The notes under the pieces are model-generated. The model was not told the DNA's origin. It did no database searches and saw nothing but the letters and a program-made list of their open reading frames with translations. From contig NZ_JALHMP010000009.1 of assembly GCF_022843985.1 (NCBI RefSeq), forward strand, positions 1 through 64,000: a DNA stretch of 64,000 nt, given 5' to 3'. The first letter of the stretch is position 1. Each line of letters starts with the position of its first letter. A program made the translations under genes and the position numbers. The stretch is from Phreatobacter sp. (GTDB taxonomy: Bacteria > Pseudomonadota > Alphaproteobacteria > Rhizobiales > Phreatobacteraceae). Shown in pieces: positions 45,752-55,091 of this stretch.

Positions 45752-46639
45752 ATGTTCGAGCTCTTAGGCATTCCGCCCCAGGCCCTCTTCGGACAGCTCC
45801 TTCTGGGGCTGATCAACGGCTCGTTCTATGCGATCCTCAGCCTCGGCCTCGCCGTCATCTTCGGCCTGTTGAACATCATCAACTTCACCCATGGCGCGCA
45901 GTATATGATGGGCGCCTTCATTTCGTGGATGCTGCTCAACTGGCTGGGCATCGGCTACTGGCCCTCGCTCCTGCTCGCCCCCGTGGTGGCGGGCGTTTCC
46001 GGCGTGATCATCGAGCGATTGTTACTGCAACGACTTTATCACCTCGACCATCTCTACGGCCTGCTGCTGACCTTCGGCCTCGCCCTCATCATCCAGGGCC
46101 TGTTCCGCAACTATTTCGGCTCGTCGGGTCTGCCCTACCAGATTCCGGCGGAACTGCGCGGCGGCCAGAATCTCGGCTTCATGTTCCTGCCCAACTACCG
46201 CGCCTGGGTGGTTGTCGCCTCCCTTGTCGTCTGCCTCGCCACCTGGTTCGTCATCGAGAAGACGCGCCTTGGCGCCTATCTGCGGGCGGCCACTGAGAAC
46301 CCGACCCTGACCCAGGCCTTCGGTATCAATGTGCCGCTGCTGATCACGCTGACCTACGGGTTCGGCGTCGGCCTCGCCGCCTTCGCCGGCGTCCTCGCCG
46401 CGCCGATCTATTCGGTCAACCCGAACATGGGTGCCGATCTCATCATCGTGGTGTTCGCCGTGGTGGTCATCGGCGGCATGGGCTCGATCCTCGGCGCCAT
46501 CGTCACCGGCTTCGGGCTCGGCATCATCGAGGGGCTGACCAAAGTCTTCTATCCGGAAGCCTCGGCCACCGTCATCTTCATCATCATGGCCATCGTGTTG
46601 CTTGTGAAGCCCGCCGGCCTCTTCGGGAGGACCGCCTGA
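45752..46639 (+). CDS. Liv-type ABC transporter permease (LivH-like), second system
   Basis: This 295-residue permease has the family motifs LLLGLINGSFYAILSLGLAVIFGLLNIINFTHGAQYMMG, EKTRLGAYLRAATENPTLTQAFGI and VVIGGMGSILGAI. It shares its last base with the start of the LivM-like gene. It has standard length, without the N-terminal extension of the first system's LivH. Confidence 0.92.
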   Translation: MFELLGIPPQALFGQLLLGLINGSFYAILSLGLAVIFGLLNIINFTHGAQYMMGAFISWMLLNWLGIGYWPSLLLAPVVAGVSGVIIERLLLQRLYHLDHLYGLLLTFGLALIIQGLFRNYFGSSGLPYQIPAELRGGQNLGFMFLPNYRAWVVVASLVVCLATWFVIEKTRLGAYLRAATENPTLTQAFGINVPLLITLTYGFGVGLAAFAGVLAAPIYSVNPNMGADLIIVVFAVVVIGGMGSILGAIVTGFGLGIIEGLTKVFYPEASATVIFIIMAIVLLVKPAGLFGRTA

Positions 46640-47628
46640 TGGCCGACGTCACCATCACTGCTCCTGCCACCGACGCCGCCGAGCAGGCCGATCATTCGGC
46701 GCTCCATCGCACGCTGTTCATCGCCATGGCGGCTCTGCTGGTCGTGCTGCCCTTCATTCCGGTGGTCGGCTATCCGTTCTTCCTGATGAAGGTGCTGTGC
46801 TTCGCGCTGTTCGCCTGCGCCTTCAACCTGATGCTCGGCTATGGCGGGCTCTTGTCGTTCGGGCATGCGGCCTATTTCGGCTTCGCGTCCTATGCCGCTG
46901 CCTATACGGCGAAACACTGGGGCCTCACGCCGGAAGTGTCGATCCTGCTTGGTACGGCCTCGGGTGCCGTTCTGGGCCTCGCCTTCGGGGCCCTCGCCAT
47001 CCGGCGCCAGGGCATCTATTTCGCCATGATCACACTTGCCCTGGCGCAGATGGTCTATTTCTTCTCGCTGCAGGCGCCGGGTTTCACCGGCGGTGAGGAC
47101 GGCATCCAGGCCGTGCCGCGCAATGCGCTGTTCGGCGTCGTGCCGCTTGGCAACGATACCATCACCTACTATCTCGTCGCGGCCATCTTCTTCGTCGGCG
47201 TGCTGCTGATCTACAGGATCATCCACTCGCCCTTCGGCCAGGTCCTGAAGGCTATCCGCGACAACGAGGCGCGGGCGGTGTCGCTCGGGTACCGTGTCAA
47301 TCAGTACAAGCTGGCCGTCTTCGTCCTCTCCGCCTCGCTGGCCGGGCTCGCGGGCGCGACAAAGGCGATCGCCATGCAACTCGCGTCGCTCACCGACGTC
47401 CACTGGAGCATGTCCGGCGAGGTCGTGCTGATGACTCTGGTCGGCGGCATGGGAACGGTCTTCGGTCCGATCGTCGGCGCGGCCGTCATCATCTCCATGC
47501 AGAACTTCCTTGCCGGCCTCGGCGCCTGGGTCACCGTCGTGCAGGGTGTCATCTTCGTCATCTGCGTTCTGGTCTTCCGCGAGGGCATCGTCGGCGTCAT
47601 CGGCAAGTGGCTGAAGAAGCCGCTCTGA
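46639..47628 (+). CDS. Liv-type ABC transporter permease (LivM-like), second system
   Basis: This 329-residue LivM-type permease has an N-terminal tail rich in Thr and Ala, LMLGYGGLLSFGHAAYFGFASY, and the coupling loop SPFGQVLKAIRDNEARAVSLGY. It completes a five-gene operon in the order G, F, K, H, M, which differs from the first system. Confidence 0.92.
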   Translation: MADVTITAPATDAAEQADHSALHRTLFIAMAALLVVLPFIPVVGYPFFLMKVLCFALFACAFNLMLGYGGLLSFGHAAYFGFASYAAAYTAKHWGLTPEVSILLGTASGAVLGLAFGALAIRRQGIYFAMITLALAQMVYFFSLQAPGFTGGEDGIQAVPRNALFGVVPLGNDTITYYLVAAIFFVGVLLIYRIIHSPFGQVLKAIRDNEARAVSLGYRVNQYKLAVFVLSASLAGLAGATKAIAMQLASLTDVHWSMSGEVVLMTLVGGMGTVFGPIVGAAVIISMQNFLAGLGAWVTVVQGVIFVICVLVFREGIVGVIGKWLKKPL

Positions 47629-47800
47629 ACCAGCCTGCTTCCCCGCGCTTTGCCGGCGCGGAGAGCGCTGCCTTTGAACACCGTTAAGCCAAGTGCCACG
47701 CCCTGCCTCCCCAGGGCCGCCATTGTGCCGCTTTTTGTGACATGATGGCGGCGTCGGGTCCGTTCCCGATCGGCCCGACCCGAGGCTCTGGGAGACGATC

Positions 47801-49897
47801 ATGCACGCGATCAAGCGCGCCCTGCTTGCGGGGACGATCCTTCCCATGCTCGCCGTCATGCCGGGCTTCACCCAGGGCCTTCGCATCGAAGGCGCCATCA
47901 TTCTCGCCCAGGCCCAGGATCAGGATCCGCGCCAGCGCCGTCCTGGCCAGCCGCAACAGGGCCGCCCCAATATGCAGCCGCCGCGTCAGCCGGCGGCCCC
48001 GATTCAGCAGCCGCTGCGCCAGCCCGCCCAGTCCGCTCCGCTTCGCCAGGCCCCTGCGATCCAGCAGCAGCCGCGCCAACCCGCACAATTCGCTCCCCAG
48101 CGCCAGGCCCCGCCGATCCAGCAGCGCTCGCCCGTTCAGGCCAGCCCGCCGCAACAGCCGCGTGCCCCGGTCCAGGCTATTCCGCCGCAGCAACCCCGCG
48201 TCGCGGCTCCTGCTGCCGTCCAGCAGCGGCCGCCGGTCGGCATCCCTCCGACGACCCGATCGGGACAGACCCAGCAGCCTACGGTCCGCGGCACGTCCCC
48301 CGCCGTCGGCGGCCGCCCCACAGTGCCGCCGCCGGGTTTCATCCCGCCTCAAGACGGCCGCGGGGCCGTGCCGCCAGCCGCAACTGGCCAGCGAAATGTG
48401 CCGCTGCTGGTGCCACCGCCGGCCGCCGGTGTCTCTTCGCGGCCTGCCGGCTCTCCCGGGGCGATCCGGCCGGCGGATGGCCGTCCGCCGTTCAGCGGCA
48501 ATCCGCAGGGCCAGACGGTCCAGCCGCCGGTATCCGGCCAGCGCGCTCCCGGAGCTCCCGGAACATTGCCCGGCGTGGCACGGCCTCCCGGCACGCCGCC
48601 GGCCATTGGCCAGCGGGCCCCCGGTACGCCGCCCACCGGTCAACCCAGCGCGGGCCAGCCGCCTGTCGTTGGTCAGCCGGGCATCCGCCAGCCTCTCGTC
48701 CCCGGCCAGCCCGGCACGGGTCAGCCGCAGGTTCCAGGCCAGCCGGGCCTGGCCCAGCCGGGTCCGGGCCTGCCGCCGACACCCGGACAGCCGGGTTTCG
48801 GTCAACGCGGGCCGGGATTGCCCGGACAGGTGCCCGGCGCTGCCGGCCCCGGTGGCCTTGCCGGCGGCCAGCCGCCGCCGAGCGGGCCCCCGGATCGCCG
48901 TCAGGGATCACGTATCGGTCCCGCCGGGGCTGCGGCCATCGGGCTCGGTGTCGGTCTGATTGGCGGATTCATGCTCAATCAGGGCGCGCGTGCCGACGAT
49001 GTCAGCGACGTGCGTTCGCGCCGTCGCGAGTTCACGGAGGACGGCGTCACCGTCATTCACGAGCCCGGCCGGACCATCGTGCGCGACGGCGAGGGTATCT
49101 TCATCCGCCACGACGAGACGGCGCGCTTCCGCGACCTGGGGGGTGATTTCCGCACCGAGCGTCGCGGCGATGAGATGATCTCCATCTATGAGCGCCCTGG
49201 CGGCATGCGCGTCATCACCGTGACCGACGAGAACGGCCAGTTGCTGCGCCGCATCCGCCGCTACCCGGACGGCCGCGAGGTCATCCTGATCGACAATTCG
49301 TTCCGGCCACGGGCCCGTACCTTCGAGGAGCAGATCATCGTTTTGCCGCCACCGGAATATTCCATGCCGCGTGAGCGCTATCTGGTCGATGCCGGCGGGG
49401 CGCCGCCGGAAATGATCTACGAAGCCCTGACCGCGCCTCCGGTGCAGCGACTGCCGCGGCGCTACACGCTGGACGAGGTGCGCCACAGCCCGACGGTGCG
49501 CGCCTATACCCGCAGCGTCGACGTTAACACGATCAATTTCGACGCGGGTTCATGGCAGGTGAAGCCGGATCAGATTGCGCGCCTCGACACGATCGCGGCG
49601 GCTCTCGGCCGGGCCATCACGGCCAATCCGAACGAGGTTTTCCTGATCGAGGGCCATACGGACGCCGTCGGTAACGACACGGACAACCTGTCGCTGTCGG
49701 ATCGCCGCGCCCAGTCGATCGCAGCGGTGCTGACGCAGAGCTACAACATCCCGCCGGAGAACCTGACGACGCAGGGCTATGGCGAGCAATTCCCCCGGGT
49801 GCAGACCCAGGGACCGTCGCGGGAGAACCGCCGCGTGACGTTGCGGCGGGTGACGGACCTGCTCAACCAGCAGAACAGCCAGACGCCGCCCCAATAG
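47801..49897 (+). CDS. OmpA-domain protein with long proline-rich low-complexity region
   Basis: This 698-residue protein has three parts. An N-terminal signal/hydrophobic segment (1-35) is followed by a Pro/Gln/Gly/Ala-rich disordered region (about 40-365). That region has two styles: an early QQP/RQP/APIQQ part and a later collagen-like GQPG(x)GQP part. A Gly/Ala-rich hydrophobic helix (about 370-395) leads to a folded DUF-like part, and the C-terminal OmpA peptidoglycan-binding domain (about 565-690) includes EVFLIEGHTDAVGNDTDNL and QGPSRENRRVTLRRV. The long extension is likely to span periplasm or reach outside. Translation through the proline runs probably needs EF-P. Confidence 0.85.
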   Translation: MHAIKRALLAGTILPMLAVMPGFTQGLRIEGAIILAQAQDQDPRQRRPGQPQQGRPNMQPPRQPAAPIQQPLRQPAQSAPLRQAPAIQQQPRQPAQFAPQRQAPPIQQRSPVQASPPQQPRAPVQAIPPQQPRVAAPAAVQQRPPVGIPPTTRSGQTQQPTVRGTSPAVGGRPTVPPPGFIPPQDGRGAVPPAATGQRNVPLLVPPPAAGVSSRPAGSPGAIRPADGRPPFSGNPQGQTVQPPVSGQRAPGAPGTLPGVARPPGTPPAIGQRAPGTPPTGQPSAGQPPVVGQPGIRQPLVPGQPGTGQPQVPGQPGLAQPGPGLPPTPGQPGFGQRGPGLPGQVPGAAGPGGLAGGQPPPSGPPDRRQGSRIGPAGAAAIGLGVGLIGGFMLNQGARADDVSDVRSRRREFTEDGVTVIHEPGRTIVRDGEGIFIRHDETARFRDLGGDFRTERRGDEMISIYERPGGMRVITVTDENGQLLRRIRRYPDGREVILIDNSFRPRARTFEEQIIVLPPPEYSMPRERYLVDAGGAPPEMIYEALTAPPVQRLPRRYTLDEVRHSPTVRAYTRSVDVNTINFDAGSWQVKPDQIARLDTIAAALGRAITANPNEVFLIEGHTDAVGNDTDNLSLSDRRAQSIAAVLTQSYNIPPENLTTQGYGEQFPRVQTQGPSRENRRVTLRRVTDLLNQQNSQTPPQ

Positions 49898-49923
49898 GGT
49901 GTTCCGCGCCGGGGCAAGGCGAG

Positions 49924-49946
49924 CGGGCGCCTTGGGGCGCCCGTTT
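49924..49946 (+). terminator. Intrinsic terminator after the OmpA-domain gene
   Basis: CGGGCGCC, loop TTGG and GGCGCCCG form an 8-bp stem followed by TTTCG. It lies just after the stop codon and before the convergent GNAT gene. Confidence 0.75.
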
Positions 49947-49951
49947 CGCGT

Positions 49952-50719
49952 TCAGGGCCGGTGGAGATGCAGGCCGACGAGCGTCTCCTGCACCTGAAAG
50001 CCGAGACGGGCGTAGAGATTGGCAATGCCGACATTGGCGGCGGATATGACCGTGTCGACGCGGCGGATGCCGGCCTGTTTCAGGTGCAGGAGGATTGCTG
50101 TCCAGAAGGGCAGAGCGAGGACCGCCTGGTCCGGCCGTGTGCCGCCGAGGACGAGGTCAGCGGTACCATCCGCCGTGGTGAAGGCCATGAAGGCCGCGGG
50201 GCACGGCGGGGGACCCGTCACCAGGACCTGCGCCCGGCCGGCGAGCAGCCCTTCCATCCACTCGGCCTGACGGCGCGGGTTCACGGCGGGCGGAATGGCC
50301 GGATCCTCGGCGAAACGGCCGAAATGGAAGGTCTCCGCGGCTTGCGTCACGAGGGCCGGGTGGTCCGCTGCGGCGGCTTCCCGCAGTGTCAGCGCAGGCG
50401 CGGCGGTGGCCTCGAAGCGCGCGAGATTGGGATAGCGCAGCCGCTGGACGGTCTCGACATAGCGGAACCCGGCAGCCTGCAGCCGGGCGACGGCACTCCG
50501 CCGTCCGGCCGGAAGGCGGAGCGTGACGAGGGCCGCTGCCTGGTTGTTGCAGAGCGCCTCCAGTGCGGCGAAGAGATCGTCGTCGCCGCCCGTCCCGTCT
50601 TCGCAGGCCAGCGCGATGGCGGTGATGTCCAGCGTGGGGCGGCCGAGGGCGCGCGCGTCCCAAGGGGTAGCCCGCAGGACGATATGGCCGCCGTCGGCGC
50701 CGTGGACCTCCAGGGCCAT
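49952..50719 (-). CDS. GNAT acetyltransferase, possibly sugar-nucleotide acyltransferase
   Basis: This 255-residue GNAT protein has a divergent N-terminal half and a C-terminal half with LTLREAAAADHPALVTQAAETFHFGRFA..., a segment like that of WecD/RffC-type sugar-nucleotide acetyltransferases, closing with NVGIANLYARLGFQVQETL. Two bases separate it from the glycosyltransferase gene and it is last in the sugar operon, so acylation of an amino sugar is the best guess. The specific acyl group is unknown. Confidence 0.75.
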   Translation of the reverse strand: MALEVHGADGGHIVLRATPWDARALGRPTLDITAIALACEDGTGGDDDLFAALEALCNNQAAALVTLRLPAGRRSAVARLQAAGFRYVETVQRLRYPNLARFEATAAPALTLREAAAADHPALVTQAAETFHFGRFAEDPAIPPAVNPRRQAEWMEGLLAGRAQVLVTGPPPCPAAFMAFTTADGTADLVLGGTRPDQAVLALPFWTAILLHLKQAGIRRVDTVISAANVGIANLYARLGFQVQETLVGLHLHRP

Positions 50720-50721
50720 GG

Positions 50722-51978
50722 TCAGAACGGCGTGCGCCGGAAGGCTGCGGGCAGATCGAGGACGATATCGTCGGGACCGAGGAGATCCTCCGGGACCGGC
50801 TGCATCAGGGCGAAGGCCTTCGGCGCCGGAGATGCGGCGCGCGGGTCGCGGCGGCGGATGATGGCGGCGCGAATGGCGGGAGTCAGGCTCTCGAGGGTAT
50901 CGTCGGCGATCATGTCGTCGAGCACGACGAGGTGGCGCGCCTGGGCGCGCGCTTCGGCGACAAGCGTCTCGATGGCGCAGAGGCCGGAGACGACGGTGCG
51001 CATGTCCGGATGGACGCCGTCCCAGCCATAGGCCCGCAGCCGCCTGTCGAGGTGATAGGCGTGGCTCCAGTTGCCGGCGTTAACGTGGAGGTTGATGGCC
51101 ACCTGCATGCGCTTCAGCGTGAAGTCCTGGAAGCGCCGAAGCAGGGGCGCCGCCTGTTCCGGATCGGCCAGCGGGGCGGGATCGATGAAGGAGGCGAAGA
51201 ACTCGATGCCGCCGCGGAAGCGGTCCCAGCCGTCCATGGTCTCGCTGTTGCCCGAATGGTTGACCCCGCCCTTGGAGATGGCGGTGACGCGGGCGAAGGG
51301 CTGCGGCGCGAAGAGCACCGAGCCGACGGTGAGGGCGCGGGCGAGATGGGCGAAATAGTGGAAGACGAAGCCCGTTACCGGCTCGATCACATCATGCACC
51401 ATGTCGGTGCGGATGATGAACCATTCGGGAAAGATGTGGTGGCCGAGCATGTAGTCGAGGCAGGCGGCATGGTCGCCGCGGCGGAACAGCCGCTCCCCGG
51501 TGATGCGATAGAAGGTGCCCATCTCGGCGTTATCGCGCGTCTCGTCGATGAGCATCCAGGGCGCCTGGACCATGACGAGGTCGGGATCGGCGGTGAGCCG
51601 ACCGAGATAGTCCATGACGACGTCCGGGACGAGAAGGTCGTCGTCGCCGACCCAGATGGCGAACTGGCCGCGGGCCTGCCGCCAGGAATAGAGAAAATTG
51701 CCGTAGGCGCCGATATTCTCGCTCTGTCTGACCGAGCGGATGCGCGGGTCGGCGGCGGCCCAGCGCGCCACGATCGCCGCCGTGCCATCGGTCGAGCAAT
51801 TGTCGGAGACGAGGATCTCGAAGTCGACGCCGCGGGCGGTGAAGGCGTCGATATGGTGGGTGAAGAAGCGGTCCAGATATTGCGCGCGGTTGTAGGTGGG
51901 CAGCGCGATGGTGACGAGCGGCCGCGCGGCGGGGGCGGGGGCCGCCCGCGACAGGTCTTGAGCGGCGCTGGCGGCCAT
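50722..51978 (-). CDS. Family 2 glycosyltransferase
   Basis: This 418-residue GT2 enzyme has VTIALPTYNRAQYLDRFF, VSDNCSTDGTAAIV (first metal/nucleotide site) and the DxD-like WVGDDDLLVPDVV. The C-terminal half (about 250-418) is helical. It transfers a sugar from a nucleotide donor, but donor and acceptor are unknown. It sits between the fusion enzyme (17 bp) and the GNAT gene (2 bp) and probably uses the sugar made by the upstream enzymes. Confidence 0.88.
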   Translation of the reverse strand: MAASAAQDLSRAAPAPAARPLVTIALPTYNRAQYLDRFFTHHIDAFTARGVDFEILVSDNCSTDGTAAIVARWAAADPRIRSVRQSENIGAYGNFLYSWRQARGQFAIWVGDDDLLVPDVVMDYLGRLTADPDLVMVQAPWMLIDETRDNAEMGTFYRITGERLFRRGDHAACLDYMLGHHIFPEWFIIRTDMVHDVIEPVTGFVFHYFAHLARALTVGSVLFAPQPFARVTAISKGGVNHSGNSETMDGWDRFRGGIEFFASFIDPAPLADPEQAAPLLRRFQDFTLKRMQVAINLHVNAGNWSHAYHLDRRLRAYGWDGVHPDMRTVVSGLCAIETLVAEARAQARHLVVLDDMIADDTLESLTPAIRAAIIRRRDPRAASPAPKAFALMQPVPEDLLGPDDIVLDLPAAFRRTPF

Positions 51979-51995
51979 GGGACGGCTCCGATGGG

Positions 51996-54197
51996 TCAGG
52001 CGGCGCGGCGGGCGTGCCGCTGGAGGATGGATTTCAGCGCAAGCGACACCCGGGCTGCCACGGCCCGTGTGACATTGTAGCCGCTCGGCAGATTGATGCC
52101 GGTCGGCGAAATCGCATAGGCAACGGGGTTGCGGGCGGAGGCGCCGGCGGCAGAGGGCTGGTTGCGGAAGGCGGGCTGCCAGCTGAGCGGATAGAAGAAG
52201 GGGCGCGTGTCGATGCCCTCGGCGCCGAGTTCGGCGGCGACCTGCTGCTTGAGCAGACCGAGTTTCGGATCGAGGACAGCGGTGACCATCCAGTAGCTGT
52301 TGAACACCTGGGCCGGTTCGGCATTGAGGGTGAGCCCCGGGGTGCCCTCAAGGGCCTCGGCATAGAAGCGGAAGATGTCGCGCTTCATGGCGATGAGCTC
52401 GTCGAGGCGCTCCATCTGGGCGATGCCCATGGCGGCTTGCATCGCCGACATCCGGTACTTGAAGCCGACTTCCTCGGTGATCAGGGCGCGCGACGTCGGG
52501 TGGCGGCCCTGGTCGCGCAGGATGTTGACCCGTTCGGCGAGCGCATCGTCGTCGGTGACGAGCATCCCGCCCTCGCCGGTCGTGACCGTCTTGGAACCGT
52601 GAAAGGAGAAGACCGAGGCTTGGCCGAAGGAACCCGCCGGCCTGTCGCGGAAGCGCGAGCCGATGGCCTCGGCCGCATCCTCGATGAGAATGATGCCGGC
52701 ATCGCGGGCGATGGCCTCCAGGCGCGCCCAATCGGGCATGCCGCCATAGAGGTCGACGACGATGGCGGCCTTGGTCCGCGGCGTGATGGCGGCGGCGAGG
52801 CTCGCTGGCGACAGGCACCAGGAGACCGGGTCGATGTCGGCGAAGACGGGCGTGGCGCCAACCTGCACGACCGGCGAGGCGGTGGCGACCCAGGTGCATT
52901 CCGGAACGATCACCTCGTCGCCGGGGCCTATCCCGAGGCCGGCCAGTGTCAGGTGGATCGCCGAGGTGCAATGGGCAAGCGAGATGGCGTGTTTCCGCCC
53001 GGTCTGTTCGGCGACCATGGCCTCGAAGCGCAGGTTATACTTGGCGTGGTTCTCGAACCAGGCATGGCGGGCGGCTTCCGCCGTCAGCTCCACCTCGCGC
53101 TGGCTGATGGAAGGGCCGGCCACCGGCACACGCTCGCGCTTCACCGTCAGCGGCGTTGTCTCGCGCTCGCCGCGCCAGGTCAGGTTCGCTGCAAGGGCGC
53201 CCTTGTCCATGAGGTGTTTCAGTCGGGCAAGGCGCACATAGCGCGGGCCCGTCAGATCCTCGGCCGCGGTGCGACCGGCCATGGCGGCGACCAGTTCCTT
53301 GGCGCCGGAGGCGGCGGTGTGGAGGAAGCGGAAGTCCGGGAAGGCGGCGGCGAACTTGCCGAAGTCGACCCGGTAGGAGCGGGGATCGATGGTGTTGCCC
53401 GCGGCAAAGGTGACCTTGGCGCCCGGCACCGCCTCGGCGACGATCGCGGCGATATCGCGGACGAGATGGTTCTCCTCGTTCTGGCCGATATTGAAGGCCT
53501 GGCCACGGATCTTGTCGGGGTCTGCGGCGAGGATGGCGGCCGCGGCGCGGGCGAGGTCACGGACATGGAGGAGCGGGCGCCAGGCGAGGCCGCTCGACAG
53601 CAGCTTCACCTCGCCGGTCGATAGCGCCGAGACGACGAGGTTGTTCAGCACGAGATCGGTGCGCACCCGCGGCGACAGGCCGTAGCAGGTGGCGTTGCGC
53701 ATGAAGGTGGGCGCAAAGGTGGCGTCGGCGAGGGGCAGGAGGCCGCTCTCGCTCTCCACCTTGCTTGCCGCATAGGCCGTCAGCGGATTGACCGGGGCGG
53801 TCTCGTCGAGCAGGAGGTCCGGATTGCCGGCGCCGTAGATGGAGCAGGAGGACGCGAAGATGAAGCGCGCCACGCCGGCGGCCTTGGCAGCCCGCGCCAG
53901 GGCGATGGTCGCGTCGCGGTTGATGGCGGCGGTCAGTTCCGGGGCAAGGTCGCCCATCGGATCATTGGAGAGGGCGGCGAGATGCAGGACAGCGTCGAAA
54001 CCGGCGAGATCCTCCGCCGTGACATCGCGCATGTCACGGGCGAGGCTGAGACCGGGCTCCACGGGTTCCATGCCCTCGGTGTGGCACGGCGCGAAGAAGC
54101 CGGTATCCATCCCGACGACCTCGTGACCGGCTTCCGCCAGGACCGTGGTGGCGACCGAACCGACATATCCGGCATGGCCGGTGACCAGAACTTTCAT
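51996..54197 (-). CDS. Bifunctional fusion: NAD-dependent epimerase/dehydratase plus DegT-type PLP aminotransferase
   Basis: One uninterrupted 733-residue frame carries two enzymes. Residues 1-340 are an extended SDR with the cofactor motif GHAGYVGS, SSCSIYG and the YxxxK motif Tyr142/Lys146 (AYAASK). Residues about 355-733 are a DegT/DnrJ/EryC1/StrS aminotransferase with PLP-binding Lys536 in HGSKTVTTGEGG. The linker (about 341-360) is polar and Arg/Glu-rich. The ATG at 54197 follows GAGGG and lies 7 bp after the cytidylyltransferase stop. The reaction is inferred: the SDR part makes a keto sugar and the aminotransferase adds an amino group to it. The two parts are normally separate genes, so the fusion is unusual. 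No stop or shift separates the domains. Confidence 0.88.
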   Translation of the reverse strand: MKVLVTGHAGYVGSVATTVLAEAGHEVVGMDTGFFAPCHTEGMEPVEPGLSLARDMRDVTAEDLAGFDAVLHLAALSNDPMGDLAPELTAAINRDATIALARAAKAAGVARFIFASSCSIYGAGNPDLLLDETAPVNPLTAYAASKVESESGLLPLADATFAPTFMRNATCYGLSPRVRTDLVLNNLVVSALSTGEVKLLSSGLAWRPLLHVRDLARAAAAILAADPDKIRGQAFNIGQNEENHLVRDIAAIVAEAVPGAKVTFAAGNTIDPRSYRVDFGKFAAAFPDFRFLHTAASGAKELVAAMAGRTAAEDLTGPRYVRLARLKHLMDKGALAANLTWRGERETTPLTVKRERVPVAGPSISQREVELTAEAARHAWFENHAKYNLRFEAMVAEQTGRKHAISLAHCTSAIHLTLAGLGIGPGDEVIVPECTWVATASPVVQVGATPVFADIDPVSWCLSPASLAAAITPRTKAAIVVDLYGGMPDWARLEAIARDAGIILIEDAAEAIGSRFRDRPAGSFGQASVFSFHGSKTVTTGEGGMLVTDDDALAERVNILRDQGRHPTSRALITEEVGFKYRMSAMQAAMGIAQMERLDELIAMKRDIFRFYAEALEGTPGLTLNAEPAQVFNSYWMVTAVLDPKLGLLKQQVAAELGAEGIDTRPFFYPLSWQPAFRNQPSAAGASARNPVAYAISPTGINLPSGYNVTRAVAARVSLALKSILQRHARRAA

Positions 54198-54204
54198 GAT
54201 GCCC

Positions 54205-55011
54205 TCACGCCGCCGCAACCGCTCGGACCGGCTCGTCGGTCCAGGTTTTCCAGGGCGCCTTGCCGCTGTCCCACAGGCCTTGCAGCAGCCTGAGTTCGCG
54301 CAGCGTGTCGACGCATTGCCAGAACCCCTCGTGACGATAGGCGCCGAGCTTTCCTTCACGGGCGAGACGCTCGTAGAGCGCGACCTCCAGCGACCCCTCG
54401 TCGCCATCCAGCGCGAGATAATCGAAGACGCCCGGCTCGAAGACGGCGAAGCCGCCGTTGATCCAGCCCTCGCCGATCTGCGGCTTCTCGACGAAGCCGG
54501 CGACATCATCCCCCTCGAAGCGCAGGCCGCCGAAGCGGGCCGGGGGATGAACGGCGGTGATGGTGGCGAGATGGCCCTGGGCGCGATGCTGGTCGATGAC
54601 CGCCTGCATCGGCACGTCGCAGACGCCGTCGCCATAGGTCACCAGGAAGGGCGCGCCCTCGAGATGCGGCTTCAGGCGCAGGATGCGGCCACCCGTATTG
54701 GTATCGAGGCCGGTATTGACGATGCGCACGCGCCAATTGTCGAAGGCCGGTCCGGAGCGGGTGACACGGCCGCGGCGGGTGTCGACGGTCAGGTCGCCCG
54801 CCATGCGCACCTCGTCGAGGAAGAAGCGCTTGATGACATCGGCCTTGTAGCCGCCGGCGATGATGAAATCGTCGAAACCCTGCGCCGCGTAATGGCGCAT
54901 GATGTGCCAGAGGATGGGGCGGCCGCCGACATCGACCATCGGCTTCGGCTTCACGTCGGTCTCTTCCGAGATCCGCGTGCCGCGCCCGCCGGCGAGAATC
55001 ACAACCCGCAT
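54205..55011 (-). CDS. Glucose-1-phosphate cytidylyltransferase-like nucleotidyltransferase
   Basis: This 268-residue enzyme is like RfbF. It has LAGGRGTRISEETDVKPKPMV (the nucleotide motif with Lys residues), VTYGDGVCDV, HPPARFGGLRFEGDD and FWQCVDTLRELRLL. RfbF makes CDP-glucose from CTP and glucose 1-phosphate. It is the first enzyme of the operon and would supply a CDP-sugar to the fusion enzyme 7 bp downstream. UDP/TDP donors cannot be excluded, since family members overlap. Confidence 0.87.
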   Translation of the reverse strand: MRVVILAGGRGTRISEETDVKPKPMVDVGGRPILWHIMRHYAAQGFDDFIIAGGYKADVIKRFFLDEVRMAGDLTVDTRRGRVTRSGPAFDNWRVRIVNTGLDTNTGGRILRLKPHLEGAPFLVTYGDGVCDVPMQAVIDQHRAQGHLATITAVHPPARFGGLRFEGDDVAGFVEKPQIGEGWINGGFAVFEPGVFDYLALDGDEGSLEVALYERLAREGKLGAYRHEGFWQCVDTLRELRLLQGLWDSGKAPWKTWTDEPVRAVAAA

Positions 55012-55091
55012 TGCCTGCCCCTAAACCATATGGCCCGGAGGATGGGCGGACATGGTAAATGACTGGTAAATGCAGTGGGTCGTCGTGGCCC

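Noticed and set aside
54198-54635. N-terminal extension of the SDR-aminotransferase frame by about 146 codons
   Set aside because: The extension lies inside the cytidylyltransferase gene in another frame and looks like low-complexity Arg/Ser sequence; the ATG at 54197 begins the SDR motif directly.
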